From NCBI GenBank assembly GCA_963745765.1, contig CAVUYQ010000029.1, forward strand, positions 1 to 48,716: 48,716 nucleotides of DNA. The letters run 5' to 3'. Both the position numbers and the translations under genes were made by a program. This stretch comes from Ww85 sp963745765 (GTDB lineage: Bacteria; Desulfobacterota; Desulfobulbia; Desulfobulbales; Desulfocapsaceae). The notes beneath the pieces are model-generated. The model was not told where the DNA came from, ran no database searches, and saw nothing but the letters and a program-made list of their open reading frames with translations. Positions within the stretch are counted from its first letter, which is position 1, and each line of letters opens with the position of its first letter. Of this stretch, positions 48,358 through 48,716 are shown piece by piece.

Positions 48358-48716
48358 GATTGACTCCTTTTTTTAAGTTTCCGGTGTGTGGAAATGAAAG
48401 AGCCTGCTGTCGATTCAATAACAGGCTAATGGATAAGACTATTCATTTTCATAAAAAGTTCAAACCGATTCCGATACAATGTTCTGACAGAATAGTGAGT
48501 ACCATGAACAATGAGGATATTCTTTCGAGCATAAGCAGAGATCGGTTGAAAAGGTAATTATTCAAGGTGATCTCATGTATTGACTTGCAATAATTAAACA
48601 TTTTTCTCATGCAACGGATGCAATGCCCCAACAGCAAAAACAGTTGATAGACAGAACACGCGACATGGAACGGCCGATGCTTTAATGTCTGTCCCGTAAC
48701 GTCTGGTCGGTATCAA
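48358..48716. other. Leader and upstream region of the second TTT operon
   Basis: 359 bases to the window end. A short hairpin (AGCCTG at 48401-48406 with CAGGCT at 48422-48427) lies in the probable leader of the tctC gene. No gene can be supported. Confidence 0.35.

Noticed and set aside
48413..48426. 14-base identity attcaataacaggc shared with 31271-31284, upstream of both TTT systems
   Set aside because: A 14-mer match is expected by chance in a window of this size, and the flanks differ, without the TGTATACA core.

Overview
The window looks like chromosome from a Gram-negative anaerobe of the Desulfobacterota, most likely the Desulfobulbales. This is inferred from overall gene style, two tripartite tricarboxylate transporter (TTT) systems, LarA-like, DUF1537 and periplasmic proteins, and the type of dispersed palindromic repeats. 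No single marker here proves the lineage. Genes generally start behind good GGAGG-type ribosome binding sites.

Layout. 1-4025: the distal part of an rRNA operon (tRNA-Ile, tRNA-Ala, 23S, 5S) ending in a strong terminator shared with a convergent operon. 4111-6596 (minus): a small operon of a cyclase-family hydrolase, a frameshifted IolB-like protein and an NAD-dependent epimerase. 6836-9393: an orphan response regulator with a C-terminal Cys-pair module, an archaeal-type Trm5-like tRNA methyltransferase and a molybdopterin oxidoreductase. 10006-17654 (plus): a sugar or sugar-acid catabolic operon with class II aldolase, D-2-hydroxyacid dehydrogenase, DapA-type aldolase/dehydratase, FGGY kinase, LarA-like isomerase and HAD phosphatase, followed by an EamA transporter. 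17809-30856: mixed metabolic genes (YhdH/AcuI oxidoreductase with a TetR remnant, MntP, a broken lipoprotein, a broken arylsulfatase, DUF2237, PyrC, NfsA-like, dienelactone hydrolase, methyltransferase, ThiD, D-lyxose isomerase). 31316-39265: a second catabolic island with a GntR regulator and operator, a TTT transporter (tctC-tctB-tctA), a TIM-barrel sugar isomerase, a DUF1537 four-carbon acid-sugar kinase and a PanB-like protein, closed by a terminator. 39353-44569: envelope genes (AI-2E permease, duplicated coiled-coil protein, LysE exporter, SYLF protein), a candidate small RNA, an Ldh-family dehydrogenase and a small membrane protein. 44928-48357: a broken DUF1003 gene and a second TTT system on the minus strand.

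The genes suggest an organism living on carboxylates, sugar acids and sulfated organics. TTT systems import organic acids, and the dehydrogenase, isomerase, kinase and aldolase sets would feed them to central metabolism. Three features deserve attention. A dispersed repeat family has at least three copies (9.7, 24.9 and 38.0 kb). The PanB-like and LarA-like enzymes sit in catabolic rather than biosynthetic contexts. Seven genes carry about ten single-base frameshifts, which could be real decay or consensus errors.
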